Shown: in pieces, positions 36,766 through 45,164 of the stretch
How positions within the stretch are numbered: position 1 is the stretch's first letter
Layout of the letters: the number at the start of each line of letters is the position of its first letter
Assembly (NCBI GenBank): GCA_937928595.1
Contig: CALGJV010000010.1
Location: 62,001-126,000, forward strand
DNA from: an uncultured Phycisphaerae bacterium
Lineage (GTDB): Bacteria; Planctomycetota; Phycisphaerae; UBA1845; Fen-1342
Reading direction: 5' to 3'
DNA length: 64,000 nt
Position numbers and translations under genes: made by a program
Notes under the pieces: generated by a model
Databases searched by the model: none
Told to the model about the DNA's origin: nothing
The model's input: the letters and a program-made list of their open reading frames with translations, nothing else

Positions 36766-36794
36766 GTTATAGTCGATCGGGGAACCGGAGTCAA
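36766..36794 (-). promoter_or_regulatory. sigma70-like promoter of the PEP-CTERM operon
   Basis: Minus-strand TTGACT (36789-36794), a 17-bp spacer and TATAAC (36766-36771) lie about 84 bp before the ATG. This is the best-matching promoter in the window. Confidence 0.65.
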
Positions 36795-36881
36795 CCGAGA
36801 AGTGCAACCGCCGGGCGAGGAAGGTTGCATTCCCGTAACCGTTCTCGGAGTTACCAGCACGACAAGTTGTCTGCTAACTTA

Positions 36882-36913
36882 TTTATCGGTCGCTGACCCG
36901 CCCGGCCGATAAA
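36882..36913. promoter_or_regulatory. TTTATCGG...CCGATAAA dyad
   Basis: Perfect 8-bp inverted repeat with a 16-bp spacer, about 90 bp upstream of the PEP-CTERM promoter. It shares the TATCGGT core with the direct repeats at 13697-13716. A possible operator. The rest of the 296 bp between this operon and the ChaN gene shows nothing else. Confidence 0.4.
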
Positions 36914-36978
36914 GTGCGGCTCGCTAACGCTTCGATGTCCTCTGATCCGGCGACGGCGGAGATTTCTCTCGCTGGCAC

Positions 36979-38142
36979 CTATCCGCCCCGGGCCGCGGCC
37001 GACTCGGCGGGCGGTTTCACACCGTACAGCACCACGTCCCCGGCCCCGAGATCGTCCCGGTCAAGTCGCAGCTCCGCATCCGGCCGGCCGCGATAAACGA
37101 GCGTGAGGACGCGGTCGCGCGGCCGACGGCTGCGAAGTTTTTCAACGGTGCCACCGTCATGCTCGACGTGGAAAACACCGACCACAAGCAACACGCGTTG
37201 ATGCGGATGAGTGCGGCGCGCGAGCGCGACCGACTCGGCCATGGCCTCGTCCCACAGAAGCTGCGCGAGGTAGAGGCGCTCCGGCGTGTTCGAGGGATCC
37301 TCGCTCGGCGCGGCCGTCGGCGGGGACTCCAGCGGGGAACCGGCCGGCTGTGAGTCCGCCGGCATCGTCGTCGGCGGCGGGTCGACGGGACTGCTGGTCG
37401 GCGGCTCGGCCGCCGGCTGCGTGTGGGACGGCGCGGTTGTGGGGGGGGCGGCGGGCTGGGTGGCCGGCGCGCTCGCGGGCTGCGAGGCGGGCGGCGGCGT
37501 TTCGCCGCCGTGGCCGCTCATCAGTTCGAGGAAGCGCTCCTCGTAGGGGCCGCTGAGGTACGTGTTGCGGCGCGGCAGCCAGCGCTGGTCCTCGGCCGGC
37601 AGAGTCGCGCGAAACTCGCGGTATGCGAGGCCGGACTGGCGGTACGCCCGCACGAGCCGGCGCGGGGCGTTGGCGGCGATGACGGGCGCGTGTGCCGCGC
37701 GCGCCAGCTCGATCAGCGGCCGGTGCGAAAGCACATATGCGCGGCCCTGGCGCGTCTGCTGCCGGAACGCGGGCTCGGCGATCCGCCGGGCCAGATAGGC
37801 GTCGAGGCTCGCCTGGGTGTCGGCTTCGAAAAACTCCATGGCCAGCGCGACCGGGCGCGGCTGCTCGAGCAGAGCGTGAAACACTTGGGCCTCGAGCTGG
37901 TTGCACACGGCGTCGGAGTGCTCCTCGCCGAAGACGATCACGTCGGCGGTCGCGCAGCGGCGGGCCAGGTCGGCGAAGCTCAGCGGCCGCCCCGTGCGGC
38001 CGTCGTAGGCGCGGAACTGGGCGAACAGGGCGGCACTGCCCCCGGTACGCTTCCACAAGTCGAGGCGCGAGGTTGCGCAGCCGGCGCAAGCCGCGGTGAG
38101 GAGCAGGCCGATGATCAGGCGAGCGCCTGTGTCGTGACGCAC
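36979..38142 (-). CDS. ChaN-like (DUF399) lipoprotein with a proline-rich insertion
   Basis: This 387-residue probable lipoprotein has a hydrophobic signal ending LLLTAACAGCATS, whose cysteines offer an imperfect lipobox. The ChaN/DUF399 fold is recognisable at DVIVFGEEHSDAVCNQLEAQVF, VALAMEFFEADTQASLDAYL, VIAANAPRRLVRAYRQSGLA and VLLVVGVFHVEHDGGTVEKL. Known members bind haem and work in iron uptake. Between the two halves (about residues 205-280) lies a long Pro/Ala/Thr/Ser-rich insert that is probably disordered. The GTG start has GGAG seven bases upstream; a much longer open frame on this strand is a fusion with the shadow of the ALDH gene. The gene lies 80 bp downstream of the aldehyde dehydrogenase. 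Confidence 0.8.
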   Translation of the reverse strand: MRHDTGARLIIGLLLTAACAGCATSRLDLWKRTGGSAALFAQFRAYDGRTGRPLSFADLARRCATADVIVFGEEHSDAVCNQLEAQVFHALLEQPRPVALAMEFFEADTQASLDAYLARRIAEPAFRQQTRQGRAYVLSHRPLIELARAAHAPVIAANAPRRLVRAYRQSGLAYREFRATLPAEDQRWLPRRNTYLSGPYEERFLELMSGHGGETPPPASQPASAPATQPAAPPTTAPSHTQPAAEPPTSSPVDPPPTTMPADSQPAGSPLESPPTAAPSEDPSNTPERLYLAQLLWDEAMAESVALARRTHPHQRVLLVVGVFHVEHDGGTVEKLRSRRPRDRVLTLVYRGRPDAELRLDRDDLGAGDVVLYGVKPPAESAAARGG

Positions 38143-38222
38143 GGTGGTGCTCCGCGAGCAAGATCGGGGCCGGTGGCCGGGGCGACAGCATAACCGCCGG
38201 GCGGGCGGGGGGCACCGGGGCT

Positions 38223-39659
38223 TCAGAGCTCGGCCGCCCGGTTCAGCACCAGGAGCTTCCGCTCGGTCATCTCCTCGATCGCGTAGCGCACGCCCTCGCG
38301 GCCGAGGCCGCTCTGCTTGACGCCGCCGTAGGGCATGCTGTCGACGCGAAAGCTTGGCACGTCGCCGACGATTACGCCCCCGACCTCGAGTTCCTCGTAC
38401 GCGTAGAACGCGTGCCGCAGGTCGCGCGTAAACACGCCGCATTGCAGGCCGAAGGCGCTGTCGTTGGCGGCGCGCACGGCGGCCGCGAAGTCGTCGAACG
38501 GCGTGAGGGTCGCGACGGGGCCGAAGACTTCGACGCCGCTCACCTTCTGGCGCGGGTCCACGTTTTCGAGCCAGGTCGCCTCGTACAGCGTTCCGTGGCG
38601 CCGGCCGCCGCACAGCACGCGGGCCCCGGCGGCGACGGCCTCGGCCACCCAGCGCTCGACGCGGACCGCTTCGTCCTCCGAGATCAGCGGTCCCAGGTCG
38701 GTTGCCTCGTCGAGCGGGTCGCCCAGCCGCAGACGCGAAGCGCGCTCGATGAGGCGCGTCCGCAGCGGTTCGTAGATGCTCCGGTGCGCGAACACCCGCT
38801 GCACGCTGATGCAGCTTTGTCCGGACTGGTAGAACGCGCCGAACGTCAGGCGGTCGGCGGCGAAGTCGAGGTCGGCGTCGGCATCCACCAGGCACGCCGC
38901 GTTGCCGCCGAGCTCGAGCGCGACGCGCTTGCGGCCGGCCCGGGTCTTGAGATCCCAGCCCACCGCGGGCGAGCCCGTGAAGCTGAGCAGGGCGACGCGC
39001 TCGTCGGTCACGAGCGGGTCGGCGTCGGCGGCGCTGCACGGCAGAATCGAGAACGCGCCGGGCGGCAGGTCGGTTTCCGCCAGAATCTCCCCCAGCAGCA
39101 GCGCCCCGACCGGCGTGGCCGACGCGGGCTTGAGCACCCACGGGCAGCCGGCCGCGATCGCCGGTCCGACCTTGTGGGCGACGAGGTTCATCGGGAAGTT
39201 GAAAGGCGTGATGAAACCGCACACCCCGACCGGAAAGCGGCGCACGAGGGCCTGGTAGCCGGTCGCGCGGGGGCTGATGTCGAGCGGCAGCCACTCGCCG
39301 GTGATGCGCACGGCCTCCTCGGCGGCAAGGCGGAGCGTGTCGATGAGGCGCGTGACCTCACCGCGGGCGTCGCGGATCGGCTTGCCGGCCTCGATCGCCA
39401 GCGCGGCGGCGAACTCGGTCTGACGCTCAGTGATGCGCTGCACGAGGTGCGTGAGGACGGCCTGACGGCGGTGCGAAGGCAGGCGGCGGACGGCCTCGCG
39501 CGCCGCCGCGGCCTGGCCGATCGCCTCGGTCACGAGTGCCCGGTCGGCGCGGGCGACCCGCGTCACCGGAGCGCCCGTGTACTTGTTTGATACGAAAAGT
39601 TCCGTGCCGGTTTCGACCGGGCGGCCGGCCAGGAAACAACGGTATCGGTCGTGCAGCAT
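38223..39659 (-). CDS. NAD(P)-dependent aldehyde dehydrogenase
   Basis: This 478-residue member of the ALDH superfamily oxidises aldehydes to acids. It shows the NAD-binding core (GFITPFNFPMNLVAHKVGPAIAAGCPWVLKPAS), the general-base glutamate in ALELGGN (about 255) and the catalytic cysteine in YQSGQSCISVQR (about 290). EVFGPVATLTPF is in the C-terminal half. The sequence most resembles the lactaldehyde/phosphonoacetaldehyde/GAPN-like branch (PYGGVKQSGLGREGV), but the substrate cannot be told. The ATG begins the family N-terminus. It is transcribed away from rex across a 363-bp gap. It and the ChaN gene are on the same strand. Confidence 0.92.
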   Translation of the reverse strand: MLHDRYRCFLAGRPVETGTELFVSNKYTGAPVTRVARADRALVTEAIGQAAAAREAVRRLPSHRRQAVLTHLVQRITERQTEFAAALAIEAGKPIRDARGEVTRLIDTLRLAAEEAVRITGEWLPLDISPRATGYQALVRRFPVGVCGFITPFNFPMNLVAHKVGPAIAAGCPWVLKPASATPVGALLLGEILAETDLPPGAFSILPCSAADADPLVTDERVALLSFTGSPAVGWDLKTRAGRKRVALELGGNAACLVDADADLDFAADRLTFGAFYQSGQSCISVQRVFAHRSIYEPLRTRLIERASRLRLGDPLDEATDLGPLISEDEAVRVERWVAEAVAAGARVLCGGRRHGTLYEATWLENVDPRQKVSGVEVFGPVATLTPFDDFAAAVRAANDSAFGLQCGVFTRDLRHAFYAYEELEVGGVIVGDVPSFRVDSMPYGGVKQSGLGREGVRYAIEEMTERKLLVLNRAAEL

Positions 39660-39951
39660 GTCAGGGCTCCGGGCGGCTCGAATCTAGCGGAAGGCGTGAG
39701 GGGCCACAAGAACGACATCCGGCACGTCCCAGTACAACAACGCTGCGGGAAACTGGGCACTGGGGCGACAACGGGGTCCATTGCGGGTGCATCGGCGGGC
39801 GAGGACGGGCCGGTTGGCGTTGTAAGCTGTTGGTGGATTTCGAGTTATGTGGCCGGCGCCGCCGCGCGCAAATCGGGTCGAAACGATACGATATATGGAT
39901 GTCTGGCTGCGGAGGGCTGAAAACCAAGCCGTGTGAAACCCCGGATAGCAT

Positions 39952-39980
39952 TTGACATTCGGCTCCGGTTATGCTACCTT
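39952..39980 (+). promoter_or_regulatory. promoter of rex and the hydrogenase locus
   Basis: TTGACA (39952-39957), a 17-bp spacer and TACCTT (39975-39980). The -35 is perfect and the -10 is weak. The Rex operator starts at the next base, so bound Rex would block transcription. Confidence 0.6.
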
Positions 39981-39998
39981 TCGTGAAGTCGTTCACAA
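39981..39998. promoter_or_regulatory. Rex operator
   Basis: TCGTGAAGTCGTTCACAA differs in one base from the symmetrical Rex consensus TTGTGAAnnnnTTCACAA, and its GTGAA/TTCAC core is perfect. It lies 25 bp before rex and just after the -10. A further TTCACAA half-site is at about 40009-40015. Confidence 0.8.
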
Positions 39999-40022
39999 CG
40001 AAAGCCGATTCACAATGGCAGA

Positions 40023-40748
40023 ATGATGTACAAGGCACAGCTAACCGAGGCGATGATGACCGGCAGCGCGACCAGCTCGTCCGCGGTAGAGCCCGTGCGG
40101 ACCGCGGCCCCAATCGAGATCCCGGTGAGGATGGTGGAACGCTTGAGTGCCTATCGACGGCAGTTGCGGCGATGGGTGGCGGAAGGCCGGACCCGGATCT
40201 ACTCCCACGAACTCGGGGCCCTCGTGGGCGGCACGCCCGCCCAGGTCCGCCGCGACCTGATGACCATCGGATATACGGGCAGCCCGGCCCGCGGATACGA
40301 GGCCACGGGCTTGATTGAGCGCATCAGCCAGCTCCTCGACGCCCCAACGCGTCAGGGGGTCGCGCTGGTGGGCGTGGGCTACCTCGGGCGCGCGATTCTG
40401 AACTACTTCAGCAAGACGCATCCGGATCTGCCGATTCTCGCGGCGTTCGACGTGGCGCCGGAGAAGATCGGCCGGGTGCTCGACGGTTGCCGCTGCTATG
40501 CGATGACCGAACTGGAGGCCGTGCTCGGCACGCAGCCGGTCACGGTCGGCATCGTGGCGGTGCCGGTGGAGGCGGCGCAGGGCGTGGCGGACCGGCTGAT
40601 TCAGGCCGGCGTCCGCGGTCTGCTGAACTTCACGCCGACGCGGCTGCGTGTGCCCCCCGAGGTGTACGTCGAGGACGTGGACATCGCCGTGTCGCTGGAG
40701 AAGGTGGCGTTCTTCGCGCGGCACGGGGCGGGCAGCGACGAGGAGTAG
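40023..40748 (+). CDS. rex: redox-sensing repressor Rex
   Basis: Rex represses anaerobic and NADH-oxidising genes and lets go when NADH/NAD+ rises. The protein is 241 residues. A winged-helix N-domain (about 37-105; ERLSAYRRQLRRWVAEG, TPAQVRRDLMTIGYTGSPARGYE) is followed by a Rossmann domain (GVALVGVGYLGRAILNYF, ILAAFDVAPEKIG). The tail LEKVAFFARHGAGSDEE is the usual swapped helix. It is about 30 residues longer at the N-terminus than normal; starts at 40053 (MMTGS) or 40131 (MVERLS) are alternatives, since the first ATG has no good Shine-Dalgarno. It is the first gene of the hydrogenase locus, so autoregulation and control of hydCBA are likely. Confidence 0.93.
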   Translation: MMYKAQLTEAMMTGSATSSSAVEPVRTAAPIEIPVRMVERLSAYRRQLRRWVAEGRTRIYSHELGALVGGTPAQVRRDLMTIGYTGSPARGYEATGLIERISQLLDAPTRQGVALVGVGYLGRAILNYFSKTHPDLPILAAFDVAPEKIGRVLDGCRCYAMTELEAVLGTQPVTVGIVAVPVEAAQGVADRLIQAGVRGLLNFTPTRLRVPPEVYVEDVDIAVSLEKVAFFARHGAGSDEE

Positions 40749-40752
40749 GACC

Positions 40753-41268
40753 GTGTCACCCGAATCGGTGGGTTGCGCCTGTGCGACCGAGACGCTCCAG
40801 GCGGACGCGGTGCTGGACCGCTTCCCCGAGGCCCGCCGCGAGCACCTGATCCCGATTCTCCAGGCCGTGCAGGACGAGTTCGGCTACCTCTCGCAGGCGA
40901 ACATGCTCGCGATCGGGCGGCGGCTCAACTTGCCGGTCAGCAAGGTCTACGGCGTTGCGACTTTTTACAACCAATTCCGCTTCCAGCCGCGGGGCCGGGT
41001 GCACTGCCAGGTGTGCCGCGGCACCGCCTGCCACGTGAAGGGTTCGGCCACCGTGCTCGAAGCGATTCGCCAGGCGCTCAAGATCGACCCGGGCCAGACC
41101 TCGCGCGACGGGCAGTTCAGCCTCGAGGTGGTGGCGTGCATCGGCGCCTGCGGTTTGGCGCCGGTGGTCACGATGAACGGCGAATTCCACGCGAGCGTGA
41201 CGCCGGACAGCGTCCGCAAGCTCGTGCAGCAGTACGCGAAGGATACGCAGAATGGCAACGGGAAGTAA
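40753..41268 (+). CDS. hydC: HydC, NuoE-like [2Fe-2S] subunit of NADH-linked [FeFe] hydrogenase
   Basis: This 171-residue thioredoxin-fold ferredoxin passes electrons between HydB and HydA. Cluster ligands are visible as CRGTAC (C-x4-C) and CIGACGLAP (C-x3-C), with the helical N-domain LDRFPEARREHLIPILQAVQDEFGYLS before them. The GTG start is preceded by GAGGAG seven bases away; the gap to rex is 4 bp. It overlaps hydB by 17 bp. Together with HydB and HydA this makes the trimer of the bifurcating hydrogenase type, but whether bifurcation takes place cannot be read from sequence. Confidence 0.92.
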   Translation: MSPESVGCACATETLQADAVLDRFPEARREHLIPILQAVQDEFGYLSQANMLAIGRRLNLPVSKVYGVATFYNQFRFQPRGRVHCQVCRGTACHVKGSATVLEAIRQALKIDPGQTSRDGQFSLEVVACIGACGLAPVVTMNGEFHASVTPDSVRKLVQQYAKDTQNGNGK

Positions 41269-43255
41269 CGGAAACGCGGCCGGCGGACCGTGCGCTTGTG
41301 CGCGATGCGCCAACCCGCTGCTGACGGCCGAGGATCGGGCGGCGCTGCTCGGCCCGGCTCCGGCGGACACGCCGGAGACGCAGGCCCAGCGGGAGATTCG
41401 GCTGGCGCTGCTGCGGCGCGACCGCGTCGAGCGTCCGGCGATCTTCGTCGGGGCTGGCACGTGCGGCCTGGGCGCGGGCGCCGGCAAGACACTGGCGGCC
41501 GTGCGGCAGTACCTGGCCGAGCGGCAGATCGCGGCCGACGTGGTCGAAGTCGGCTGCATCGGGATGTGCTCGGCCGAGCCGCTGGTCGACGTGCAGTTGC
41601 CCGGCCGCACGCGGGTGTGTTTCCGGGCGATCACGGCCGACAAGGTGCCGGGGCTGCTCGAGTCGGCGTTGGCCGGGCAGATTCCGGCGGCGCACGTGCT
41701 GGGGCAGTTCCGAGGGGTGCAGCTCCAGTCGTGGCTGGACGTGCCGTACCTGGATGAGCACCCGTTCTTCAGCCCGCAGACGCGCTGGGTGCTGGCGAAC
41801 TGCGGGCTGATCGATCCGAACAGCCTGGAGGAATACCTGGCGCGCGGCGGGTACCGGGGCTTGGCGCAGGTTCTGCGCAACATGACGCGGGCCGAGCTGT
41901 GCGACCTGGTCGAGCGGAGCGGGCTGCGGGGGCGCGGCGGCGGCGGTTTTCCGACGGGGAGGAAGTGGAAGATCGCGTTGAACTCGCCGGGCGACCAGAA
42001 GTACCTGATCTGCAACGCCGACGAGGGGGACCCCGGCGCGTTCATGGACCGGGCCGTGATCGAAGGGGACCCGCACCGGCTGGTGGAGGGCATGGCGGTC
42101 GCCGCGTACGCGATCGGCGCGAGCAAGGCCTACGTCTACATCCGGGCGGAGTACCCGCTGGCGATCAAGCATCTCGAACACGCCATCCGTCAGGCGCACG
42201 CGGCCGGCCTGCTGGGCGAAAACATTTTGGGCAGCGGTTTCGACCTGCACATCACGCTCAAGCAGGGCGCCGGGGCGTTCGTGTGCGGCGAGGAAACGGC
42301 CCTGATCAACAGCATCGAGGGGCGGCGCGGCATGCCGCGGCCGCGCCCGCCGTTCCCGGCGGTGTCGGGGGCGTTCGGCAAGCCGACCGTAATCAACAAC
42401 GTGGAGACGCTGGCGAACCTGCCGACGCTGCTGGAGCTGGGGGCGGAGTCGTTCGCGGCGGTGGGCACGGCCGGCAGCAAGGGCACGAAGGTGTTCGCGC
42501 TGTCGGGCAAGGTGGCCCGGACGGGGCTGATCGAAGTGGCGATGGGCACGACCGTGCGGCGGATCGTGTTCGACATCGGCGGGGGGATCCCGGACGGCAA
42601 GGCTTTCAAGGCGGTGCAGATCGGCGGGCCGTCGGGCGGGTGCATTCCGACGGCGCACCTGGACATCGAGATCGACTACGACTCGCTCAAGACCGTGGGC
42701 GCGATGATGGGGTCGGGCGGCCTCGTCGTGATGGACGAGGACAACTGCATGGTGGACGTCGCGAAGTTCTTCATGGACTTCATCCAGCGCGAGAGCTGCG
42801 GGAAGTGCATTCCCTGCCGCGAAGGCACGCGCCACATGCTGGAGATCCTCCAGGCGATCACGCGCTCGCGCCGGAACGAGAGCGGCTACAAGGCCCTGGA
42901 GCGTTTCAAGGGCGTGATGTACCTGAACCGGCTCGCGGAGGTCATCCGCGACACGAGCCTGTGCGGCCTGGGCCAGTCGGCCCCGAACCCGGTGCTCAGC
43001 ACGCTGCGCTGGTTCCGCGAGGAGTACGAGGCGCACGTGTTCGAGCGCAAGTGCCCGGCGGGCGCGTGCAGCGAGCTGCTGTCGTACCGGATCGACGCCG
43101 ACAAGTGCCACGGCTGCACGCTGTGCGCGTTGAAGTGCCCGACCGAGGCGATCATGGGGGCGAAGCGGGCCCCGCACTACATCGTGCCGGAGAAGTGCAT
43201 CGCCTGCGGCACGTGCGTCAGCCTGTGCCGGTTCGAGGCCATCGTCGCGGAATGA
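41252..43255 (+). CDS. hydB: HydB, NuoF-like NADH/FMN subunit of [FeFe] hydrogenase
   Basis: This 667-residue flavoprotein of HydB/NuoF type begins with a thioredoxin-like [2Fe-2S] domain (AIFVGAGTCGLGAG, EVGCIGMCSAEPLV). The FMN/NADH fold follows: GRGGGGFPTGRKW (about 226) and NADEGDPGAFMDR. A [4Fe-4S] site SCGKCIPCREG (about 515) comes next. The C-terminus carries two ferredoxin clusters (CHGCTLCALKCP about 619 and CIACGTCVSLC). The extra C-terminal ferredoxin is typical of HydB and absent from NuoF. It oxidises or reduces NAD(H) and exchanges electrons with HydC and HydA. The start overlaps hydC. A candidate ATG elsewhere is not needed. Confidence 0.95.
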   Translation: MATGSNGNAAGGPCACARCANPLLTAEDRAALLGPAPADTPETQAQREIRLALLRRDRVERPAIFVGAGTCGLGAGAGKTLAAVRQYLAERQIAADVVEVGCIGMCSAEPLVDVQLPGRTRVCFRAITADKVPGLLESALAGQIPAAHVLGQFRGVQLQSWLDVPYLDEHPFFSPQTRWVLANCGLIDPNSLEEYLARGGYRGLAQVLRNMTRAELCDLVERSGLRGRGGGGFPTGRKWKIALNSPGDQKYLICNADEGDPGAFMDRAVIEGDPHRLVEGMAVAAYAIGASKAYVYIRAEYPLAIKHLEHAIRQAHAAGLLGENILGSGFDLHITLKQGAGAFVCGEETALINSIEGRRGMPRPRPPFPAVSGAFGKPTVINNVETLANLPTLLELGAESFAAVGTAGSKGTKVFALSGKVARTGLIEVAMGTTVRRIVFDIGGGIPDGKAFKAVQIGGPSGGCIPTAHLDIEIDYDSLKTVGAMMGSGGLVVMDEDNCMVDVAKFFMDFIQRESCGKCIPCREGTRHMLEILQAITRSRRNESGYKALERFKGVMYLNRLAEVIRDTSLCGLGQSAPNPVLSTLRWFREEYEAHVFERKCPAGACSELLSYRIDADKCHGCTLCALKCPTEAIMGAKRAPHYIVPEKCIACGTCVSLCRFEAIVAE

Positions 43256-43304
43256 TGCGTCGCGCCCGCCCCGTCGCGGTCGGGCGCCGGGAGTCAAACG
43301 CCCC

Positions 43305-45026
43305 ATGCAGATCGAAGTGAACAACCGGATGATCGAGGCCCGGCCGGGCGAGATGCTTCTGACCGCGCTGCGACGGGCGCACGTGAACGTGCCGACGCTG
43401 TGCAACCTCGAACACCTGACGCCGACCGGCGCGTGCCGGTTGTGCGTGGTCGAGGTCGAGGGGCAGCGGAACCTCGTGCCGAGCTGCGCGTTTCCCGTGC
43501 AGGAGGGCATGAAGGTCCGCACGCACTCGCCGCGGGCGGTCGGCGCCCGCAAGACCATCGTCGAGCTGCTGCTCGCCAACCACCCGGACGACTGCCTCTA
43601 CTGCGTGCGGAACAACAACTGCACCTTGCAGTCGCTGGCGGCCGAGCTCGGCGTGCGCGAGCGGCGCTTCCGCGCCGAGCGCAGCAACACCTACCACGCC
43701 GACACGTCCAGCGCGTCGATCGTGCGCGACCCGTCCAAGTGCATCCTGTGCGGCAAGTGCGTGCGCGTCTGCGAGGAGGTTCAGGGCGTCGCAGCCATCG
43801 ACTTCATCCACCGCGGCAGCCGCACGCACGTCGGCACGGCCTTCGACCAGGGCCTGAACGTCTCGAGCTGCATCAATTGCGGCCAGTGCATCATGGTCTG
43901 CCCGACGTCCGCGCTGCGCGAGCAGAGCGCCATCAAGGAGGTCCTCGACGCCCTCCGCAACCCCGACCGCTTCGTGGTCGTGCAGCACGCGCCGGCCGTG
44001 TCGGTCACGCTGGCCGAGGAGTTCGGCCTGCGCCCCGGGGCCGACGTGGACGGCTGCCTGACGGCCGCGCTGCGGCGGCTCGGGTTCCGGCGCGTGTTCG
44101 ACACGTCGTTCTCGGCCGACCTGACGATCATGGAGGAGGCGTCGGAGCTGGTGCGCCGCCTCCGCACGGGCGGCCGGCTGCCGATGTTGACGAGCTGCTC
44201 GCCCGGGTGGATCAAGTACGTGGAGGAGTTCCATCCGGACTTCGTGCCGAACCTGTCGACCTGCAAGAGCCCGCAGCAGATGCTGGGGGCGCTGATCAAA
44301 TCGTTCTTCGCGCAGCGCGAGGGCCTCGACCCGGCGAAGATCTACTCCGTGGCGATCATGCCCTGCACCGCCAAGAAGTTCGAGGCCGGGCGGCCCGAGC
44401 TCGGCCGCGACGGGCGGCCGGACGTCGACGCCGTCCTGACGACGCGCGAGCTGGCCCGCATCTTCCGCCTGCGCGGCATCGACCCGACGCGGGTCGTGCC
44501 GGAATCGGCCGACCACCCGTTCGGCGAGCGCACGACGGCCGGCAAGTTGTTCGGCGCGACCGGCGGCGTGATGGAGGCGGCGCTGCGCACCGCGCACCAC
44601 CTGCTGACCGGACGCGAACTCGAGGAGCTCAAGGTCAAGCCGGTGCGCGGCCTCGAGGGCGTCAAGGAAGCCCGCGTGCGGATCAACGGCGTGGAGCTGG
44701 GCGTCGCGGTCGCCAGCGGCCTGGCGAACGCCGGCCGGCTGCTCGGCGAGGTCCGCGCCGGCCGGGCGGACCTGCAATTCATCGAGGTGATGACGTGTCC
44801 GGGCGGCTGCATCGCGGGCGGCGGGCAGCCGCTGGGAGCGGACCGGGACGCGGTCCGGGCCCGGATGCGGGCGCTGTACCAGATCGACCGGGACGAGCCC
44901 GTGCGCGTGTCGCACCGCAACGAGGCGGTCCGCCGCCTGTACGACGAGTTCCTCGACGAGCCGCTCAGCGAAGCCAGCCACCGCCTCCTTCACACGCACT
45001 ACCACGCCCGCGAGGTGATCCGCTAG
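43305..45026 (+). CDS. hydA: HydA, catalytic subunit of NADH-linked [FeFe] hydrogenase
   Basis: This 573-residue hydrogenase has an N-terminal [2Fe-2S] domain (CNLEHLTPTGACRLC...SC) and a His/Cys [4Fe-4S] site (HPDDCLYCVRNNNC). Two ferredoxin clusters (CILCGKCVRVC, CINCGQCIMVC) precede the H-domain. H-cluster motifs are L1 TSCSPGW (about 296-302), L2 MPCTAKKFEA (about 352-361) and L3 EVMTCPGGCIAGGGQP (about 502-517). L1 has Ser299 where most enzymes have the proton-relay cysteine of TSCCP. The ending LLHTHYHAREVIR resembles other NADH-linked hydrogenases. It needs HydE, HydF and HydG for its active site; hydE and hydG are downstream. It follows hydB by 49 bp. Confidence 0.95.
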   Translation: MQIEVNNRMIEARPGEMLLTALRRAHVNVPTLCNLEHLTPTGACRLCVVEVEGQRNLVPSCAFPVQEGMKVRTHSPRAVGARKTIVELLLANHPDDCLYCVRNNNCTLQSLAAELGVRERRFRAERSNTYHADTSSASIVRDPSKCILCGKCVRVCEEVQGVAAIDFIHRGSRTHVGTAFDQGLNVSSCINCGQCIMVCPTSALREQSAIKEVLDALRNPDRFVVVQHAPAVSVTLAEEFGLRPGADVDGCLTAALRRLGFRRVFDTSFSADLTIMEEASELVRRLRTGGRLPMLTSCSPGWIKYVEEFHPDFVPNLSTCKSPQQMLGALIKSFFAQREGLDPAKIYSVAIMPCTAKKFEAGRPELGRDGRPDVDAVLTTRELARIFRLRGIDPTRVVPESADHPFGERTTAGKLFGATGGVMEAALRTAHHLLTGRELEELKVKPVRGLEGVKEARVRINGVELGVAVASGLANAGRLLGEVRAGRADLQFIEVMTCPGGCIAGGGQPLGADRDAVRARMRALYQIDRDEPVRVSHRNEAVRRLYDEFLDEPLSEASHRLLHTHYHAREVIR

Positions 45027-45101
45027 GGGTCACCGGGCGGCGGGTGCGTATGGGGCGTCGGAGGTTTCCGATAGGATAGGCGACGGGCGGGCCGGTCCCC
45101 G

Positions 45102-45119
45102 GGGCCGGCGCGCCGGCCC
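45102..45119. terminator. GC palindrome between hydA and the sensor kinase
   Basis: GGGCCGGCGCGCCGGCCC is an 18-bp perfect palindrome in the 138-bp gap after hydA. It may attenuate or end the structural transcript. A TAGGAT -10-like hexamer just upstream could start a separate one. Confidence 0.35.
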
Positions 45120-45164
45120 TCCGGGGCAGGAGCGGCGTCCGGCGCGACCGGGCGCCGGGAGCAC

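Larger units (their letters stand above)
39660..40022. other. rex/ALDH divergent intergenic region
   Basis: The first 290 bp show no gene or RNA I recognise. A weak TTGTGG-17-TAGATT pair could drive the ALDH gene on the minus strand. The last 70 bp hold the rex promoter and operator described separately. Confidence 0.4.

Noticed and set aside
36979-39294. A 771-aa minus-strand frame joining ALDH-antiphase sequence to ChaN
   Set aside because: The first 380 residues are an out-of-frame reading of the aldehyde dehydrogenase. The real ChaN gene starts at the GTG at 38142.
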